Shown in pieces: positions 16,371-19,995 of a stretch of DNA of 19,995 nucleotides (its first letter is position 1; every line of letters begins with the position of its first letter). The position numbers were made by a program, and so were the translations under genes. The stretch is from CAZSDW01 sp964605705 (GTDB lineage: Bacteria > Fidelibacterota > UBA2242). The notes beneath the pieces are model-generated. The model did no database searches. It worked only from the letters and a program-made list of their open reading frames with translations, and was not told where the DNA came from. The stretch lies in contig CAZSDW010000050.1 in assembly GCA_964605705.1 (NCBI GenBank), forward strand, positions 1 to 19,995. Reading direction: 5' to 3'.

Positions 16371-17856
16371 GCCTCATTTTCAATCGGTGCTTTAAAATTT
16401 CACGAGCAACTTCGACATCATTAAAGTGTATCGTCCGGTCTTTCAACGTCTGAGTGGTCTCATGCCCTTTTCCGGCAATCAATACTAAATCTCCGGATCC
16501 GGCAGTTTCAAATGCATGCTGAATTGCCTGATACCGGTCATGAATGATAATATAATCAAAAAAATCACGGTTACGAATGCCAAAGATGATCTGATCCGTA
16601 ATTGACTCCGGATTTTCAGTCCGCGGATTATCATCAGTGATGATTGCCAAGTCACTGTATTTTTCAACAATCGCTGCCATTTTCGGACGTTTATCAGGAT
16701 CACGATCGCCGCCGCAGCCAAAAACAGTAATAATCCTTGCCGGTTTCATTGACCTGGCTGCATTCAGGACTTTGAGCAGTCCATCCGGTGTATGCGCATA
16801 ATCCACGATGATGGTGAAATCCTGTCCCAAATCGACTGACTGAAAACGACCGGCAACGACGATCTCCGCTTCAAGACCGGCTTTAATCTCCCGAAGACTA
16901 ATGTCCTGCCCTACAATCGATGCCACCGCGGCAAGCTGATTGTACAGGTTAAATTCCCCCCGAAACTTCGATTCAATCTCAATATTCCCCTTCGGTGTCA
17001 TTAGCCGGAATTTCGTTCTATTCCTATCTATCTGAACATTTCGGGCAGTGACATCAGCAGGATTTTCGATTCCATAGGTCACGATTGTTGCCCGGGCGGC
17101 ATCAATGAACTGTTGAACGGAAGGATCATCGACATTCACCGCCGTGATTTTTCCCGGAGCAATACTGCCAAACCAGCGCAGCTTCGTCGCCCGATAGGCA
17201 TCCATGGTTTTATGCCAATCCAAGTGATCCTGGGTAAAATTCGTCCAGATACCCGCTTCATATTCCACACCAGCCACCCGATGAAAATCCACACCATGGG
17301 ACGACACTTCCATAACACAATAATCCACCGAATGATTTTTCATATTAGTGAAAATCTCCTGTAGGTCCGGTGGCTCGGGAGTCGTATCCTTGGAATGATA
17401 AATCTTCCCGTTAATTTTATAATAAAGTGTCCCGATCAATCCAGTTCGGTATTTTTGCGACAGAATGCTTTCGATAATATGGGCGGTGGTTGTTTTACCA
17501 TTAGTCCCGGTAACTCCAATCACTTTAAAGGCTCTTGACGGATGTTGATAGAATTCACCCGCTACTAATGCCAATGCCAAGCGCGAATCCGGAACAATAA
17601 TTTTTACAATGTTTTCCGGAAGTATCATATCTTTTTCCACAATGACAGCACAGGCGCCGGCTTTAATTGCATCTTTAATAAATATATGTCCGTCAGGTAA
17701 CTCAATCTTATCCAGCTGGGTATAAATATTAATGGCAACATAAAGGAAATTTTTTTCAACCCGTAATGGATCGTAAACCACGCCTTTAATATCAGGATTC
17801 TCGTTTCCGATAACCTGTTTATCCGATAAAATAGTTAGTAGTTGATCAAGCTTCAT
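16345..17856 (-). CDS. murE: UDP-MurNAc-L-Ala-D-Glu:meso-diaminopimelate ligase
   Basis: A 503-residue Mur ligase that adds meso-diaminopimelate to the peptidoglycan stem in the cytoplasm. The ATP-binding motif GVTGTNGKTT is at residues 114-123. The likely carbamylated lysine is K225 in ATKLRWFG, and EFNLYNQLAA marks the central domain. The C-terminal domain has VDYAHTPDGL, GCGGDRDPDKRP, the mDAP-specific DNPRTE (409-414) and AGKGHE (461-466). DNPR indicates diaminopimelate rather than lysine as substrate, which fits lysA just upstream. Odd point: the UDP-binding motif near the N-terminus, usually DSRxV, reads DPLRV (29-33). ATG is at 17854-17856, 9 bases after lysA. It overlaps the HNH gene. 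Confidence 0.96.
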   Translation of the reverse strand: MKLDQLLTILSDKQVIGNENPDIKGVVYDPLRVEKNFLYVAINIYTQLDKIELPDGHIFIKDAIKAGACAVIVEKDMILPENIVKIIVPDSRLALALVAGEFYQHPSRAFKVIGVTGTNGKTTTAHIIESILSQKYRTGLIGTLYYKINGKIYHSKDTTPEPPDLQEIFTNMKNHSVDYCVMEVSSHGVDFHRVAGVEYEAGIWTNFTQDHLDWHKTMDAYRATKLRWFGSIAPGKITAVNVDDPSVQQFIDAARATIVTYGIENPADVTARNVQIDRNRTKFRLMTPKGNIEIESKFRGEFNLYNQLAAVASIVGQDISLREIKAGLEAEIVVAGRFQSVDLGQDFTIIVDYAHTPDGLLKVLNAARSMKPARIITVFGCGGDRDPDKRPKMAAIVEKYSDLAIITDDNPRTENPESITDQIIFGIRNRDFFDYIIIHDRYQAIQHAFETAGSGDLVLIAGKGHETTQTLKDRTIHFNDVEVAREILKHRLKMRHVKLSHAK

Positions 17857-17865
17857 CTGGCAATC

Positions 17866-19095
17866 TTAGATTATTTGAATCCGACTCATATAATCATCAA
17901 CCGTCTCACGACGGGTTATTAACTTATCCTCTCCATTAATGACGGCGACCTCCGCTGGACGAAAACGCAGATTATAGGAATTGGACATGACATTTCCGTA
18001 AGCACCCACCTGAGTAAAAACCAGCAAGTCGCCTTCCTCAATGTTTGGCAACATTCGATTCACGGCAAAAATATCGGTATTTTCACAAATCTGTCCGCAA
18101 ATATCCATTTTCAAGCTGGGTTTTTCAGCTTCTTTTCCATTTACAAAAATCGGGTGCTGTGCTCCATATAGCGCCGGACGAATCAGTGTATTGAAACCGG
18201 CATCGATACCGACAAAAGTCCGGTAACTTTTTTTGATTCCGATTACTTTGCTGACCAGGACACCGGCATCACCTACCAGAAATCTGCCCGGTTCCAGCGC
18301 CAACGTTGGATTGCCAAGATTGAACTCCTTTACTCTCTTTTTAAAGACATTCATCACACCACTGCCGACAGATTCAATATCCAGAGATTCATCGTCACCA
18401 AAATAGGGAATTCCCAATCCGCCGCCCATATCAATAAACTCAAACGTGATCCCCAATTCTGAATTTATTTCGCTCAGAATAATGATAAACAGCTCCAGCA
18501 TACTCGGAAACCACTCGGCATCAAGAATACCTGAACCGGTCATCATATGAGCACCGAAGCGTTTGATCCCGGCATCCAGGGCATTTTTATAGGCAATGAT
18601 CGCTTTTTGAAATGGAATACCAAATTTTGCTTTGTAACCACCAGTGGTAATTTGTTCGTATTTGCCATGCCCCTCACCGGGATTTATGCGGTAAGAAATC
18701 AATTCCGGTGTTCCGGTCTTCAACAAACGTCCCAACGAATTAATATCATCCAGGTTAATGATGACCTTGGAATTGAAAGCAAATTTCAGTTCCTCAACAC
18801 TTTCGTAGTTGCCATTGTATAAAATTTTACCGGGATCTGCGCCGGATTTAAGCGCCAGCGCCAGTTCCCCGGGACTCGCACAGTCAATCCCATATCCCTC
18901 TTCCAGGATAATCTTAACAATTGCCGGATGATTATTTGCTTTAATTGAATAATAAATAACAACTTCCGTGTCATCGGATTTAAATGCTGTTTTTAATCGT
19001 CGGGCGTTCTCGCGAATCCGATCAAAATCATAGATATACAAGGGAGTACCGTATTTATCAGCTAACTCTCGAATTGATCTGCCAGAAACATCCAT
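17866..19095 (-). CDS. lysA: Diaminopimelate decarboxylase
   Basis: A 409-residue fold-III PLP enzyme that decarboxylates meso-diaminopimelate to L-lysine. The PLP lysine is K52 in YYSIKANNHP. The barrel carries YGIDCASPGELALAL, HMMTGSG (183-189) and the phosphate-binding GGGLG (224-228). From the partner subunit come C337-E338 in GQICENTD, and the segment GAYGNVMSNSYN with Y374 completes the site. The usual CES.D motif is CEN.D here, a mild change. The N-terminus is compact compared with many LysA proteins but keeps the first strand. ATG is at 19093-19095. It heads the long operon, 9 bases before murE, after a 136-base gap with a possible promoter and an inverted repeat. An ornithine/arginine decarboxylase is unlikely given the motifs and the murE neighbour. 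Confidence 0.93.
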   Translation of the reverse strand: MDVSGRSIRELADKYGTPLYIYDFDRIRENARRLKTAFKSDDTEVVIYYSIKANNHPAIVKIILEEGYGIDCASPGELALALKSGADPGKILYNGNYESVEELKFAFNSKVIINLDDINSLGRLLKTGTPELISYRINPGEGHGKYEQITTGGYKAKFGIPFQKAIIAYKNALDAGIKRFGAHMMTGSGILDAEWFPSMLELFIIILSEINSELGITFEFIDMGGGLGIPYFGDDESLDIESVGSGVMNVFKKRVKEFNLGNPTLALEPGRFLVGDAGVLVSKVIGIKKSYRTFVGIDAGFNTLIRPALYGAQHPIFVNGKEAEKPSLKMDICGQICENTDIFAVNRMLPNIEEGDLLVFTQVGAYGNVMSNSYNLRFRPAEVAVINGEDKLITRRETVDDYMSRIQII

Positions 19096-19129
19096 TTTCT
19101 TTAATTCCTTTGTTAAAATTAAACATATT

Positions 19130-19155
19130 CATAAAATTTATTGAATAAATTTATG
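19130..19155. repeat. AT-rich inverted repeat in the lysA leader
   Basis: Two arms, CATAAAATTTATT and AATAAATTTATG, form a near-perfect 12-base-pair palindrome with one bulged base around a single G. It lies 35 bases before the lysA start, just downstream of the proposed -10 box. It could be an operator for a repressor of the lysA operon, an AT-rich hairpin, or simply chance in AT-rich DNA. Confidence 0.4.
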
Positions 19156-19163
19156 GTTTTGCG

Positions 19164-19192
19164 AATTTATCATCATCAAATACGGATAACAA
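19164..19192 (-). promoter_or_regulatory. Possible sigma70-type promoter of the lysA operon
   Basis: On the minus strand, TTGTTA (19192-19187) and TAAATT (19169-19164) are separated by 17 bases, each matching the -35 and -10 consensus at four of six positions. Transcription would start near 19157, within or just before the palindrome at 19130-19155, about 60 bases before lysA. No better candidate is visible in this gap. Confidence 0.3.
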
Positions 19193-19231
19193 GTAATATT
19201 AGAGCAAATAATAAAATCCCGAACGGTGATA

Positions 19232-19695
19232 TTACATTATTACTTTGATGAAATCTTCTTCAATCTGCAGTTGCAACGCCTCAAAACTCTCAATCTGCAG
19301 GGTATGGTCAAAACAGCCTTTTCGCAGACATCCGAAAATTTCTCCTTCTCCCGGAAGAATCATTGAAAAAACCGGTGCGGAACATTTGCGGCAGGTTTTA
19401 TTTTCACTTGTCAAAGATAATCCGCAGTGCGGGCAGCTAAAACTCACGATTTCACCATCAGGTATATTCAGATCAGAGATATGCTGATAATTTCCAAATT
19501 CAGGATCGAGATAGGTCAATGCTACCCTGTTTTTATATTTCGTGGTAACACAGATTGAATTCGATTGTGGATTTTTACCTCGCTGCACATCAAATCACAG
19601 CCCTTTGGACAGTGAGCTGTCTGGATGTTAACTGTTCGGACCGGAGTTATGACGGATGTTTTTGACAATTGGACATCTTTTAAGCGCTCGCCCAT
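19232..19695 (-). pseudogene. Zinc-ribbon protein gene broken by a -1 frameshift
   Basis: Two overlapping frames together look like one protein of about 154 residues. The first starts at ATG 19695 (MGERLKDVQ), with AAAGGA 6 bases upstream, and contains HCPKGCDLM. It ends at a stop at 19522-19524. The second frame, offset by -1, is open from at least 19588 down to 19232. It carries YLDPEFGNYQHI, the pair CPHCG/CRKC, and C-x3-GC in GCLRKGCFDH, so at least six cysteines could bind zinc. I recall intact relatives with this order (CPKGCDLM, YLDP, CPHCG, GCLRKGC), though I cannot check them here. The likeliest site is the run of five T at 19572-19576: restoring one base would read on as SEVKNPQSNSICVTTKYKN. 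It may be a true pseudogene, a sequencing error or recoding. Function is unknown. A longer start at 19722 lacks an SD. Confidence 0.65.
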
Positions 19696-19864
19696 CTTAT
19701 ATCCTTTCAAAAATCTGGTCATAAGTTAATAATTTTCCATGACATCTAATAAAGTTGATTTACAATGATGTGATAAATTTTAGACCTACTAATCCAATGA
19801 GTACAAGATAAATCATTCCTTGATTATTGCTGGCTACAATAGTAACTTATCGCGCTTTTTATCA

Positions 19865-19937
<73 letters not shown>

Positions 19938-19967
19938 CAAAACATAACTTCAAAAATAAATAACAAT

Positions 19968-19995
19968 ATCGGGAGAGCGTCCCGATGGATCGGGA
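19968..19995. repeat. TCGGGA inverted and direct repeat at the window edge
   Basis: ATCGGGA (19968-19974), a 5-base loop, then TCCCGAT (19980-19986) form a perfect 7-base-pair hairpin. A further direct copy, ATCGGGA (19989-19995), ends exactly at the window edge. No T tract follows, so it is not a typical terminator for the tRNA. It looks like the start of a REP-like intergenic repeat whose remainder lies outside the window. Confidence 0.5.

Noticed and set aside
19522..19588. Programmed -1 ribosomal frameshifting in the zinc-ribbon gene
   Set aside because: No X XXY YYZ slippery heptamer is present in the right phase in the shared region and no clear downstream stem was seen. A lost base at the T5 run is simpler.

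Overview
This window reads as ordinary chromosome from a Gram-negative (diderm) bacterium with fairly low GC. All protein genes lie on the minus strand, so transcription runs from high to low coordinates. One alanine tRNA lies on the plus strand near the right edge. The diderm reading rests on a Wza-like polysaccharide export protein and on a MurE with the meso-diaminopimelate motif DNPRxE. Several starts have clear Shine-Dalgarno (SD) sequences (ugd, the SLBB gene, wzz, the zinc-ribbon gene). That argues against Bacteroidota proper, where SD use is rare. Gene content and protein style fit the wider FCB group (for example Marinimicrobia- or Calditrichota-like lineages), but this taxonomic guess is weak.

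Layout from right to left, in the direction of transcription. (1) 19232-19937: a tRNA-Ala(GGC) on the plus strand, diverging from a small zinc-ribbon gene on the minus strand that appears broken by a one-base frameshift. (2) 19095 down to 9710: a tight run of nine housekeeping genes, lysA, murE, an HNH endonuclease, trpS, scpA, scpB, an rsuA/rluB-family pseudouridine synthase, cmk and rpsA. Spacings range from a 77-base overlap to 68 bases. The run ends in a hairpin terminator after rpsA. Its themes are cell-wall diaminopimelate/lysine metabolism, chromosome condensation and translation. (3) 9611 down to 5476: a YbbR-domain membrane protein, tsaD and a large membrane-anchored von Willebrand A (VWA) protein, joined with no gap or a one-base overlap. 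(4) 5314 down to 1: a surface-polysaccharide operon of ugd, rmlB, an SLBB/Wza-like exporter, a Wzz-like chain-length protein and the first 70 codons of a Wzx-type flippase cut by the window edge. Ugd and RmlB would make nucleotide-sugar precursors, and the other three would flip, size and export the polymer.

No stretch longer than 300 bases lacks a gene. The largest gaps are 5315-5475, 19096-19231 and 19696-19864. They hold possible promoters and, in the second, an AT-rich inverted repeat. I see no CRISPR array, insertion sequence, prophage or defence island, and nothing that amounts to a clear undescribed system. The points most worth a second look are a tryptophanyl-tRNA synthetase with a probable iron-sulfur cysteine set, the frameshifted zinc-ribbon gene, a ribosomal protein S1 with long acidic and basic tails, and the VWA protein coupled to tsaD.
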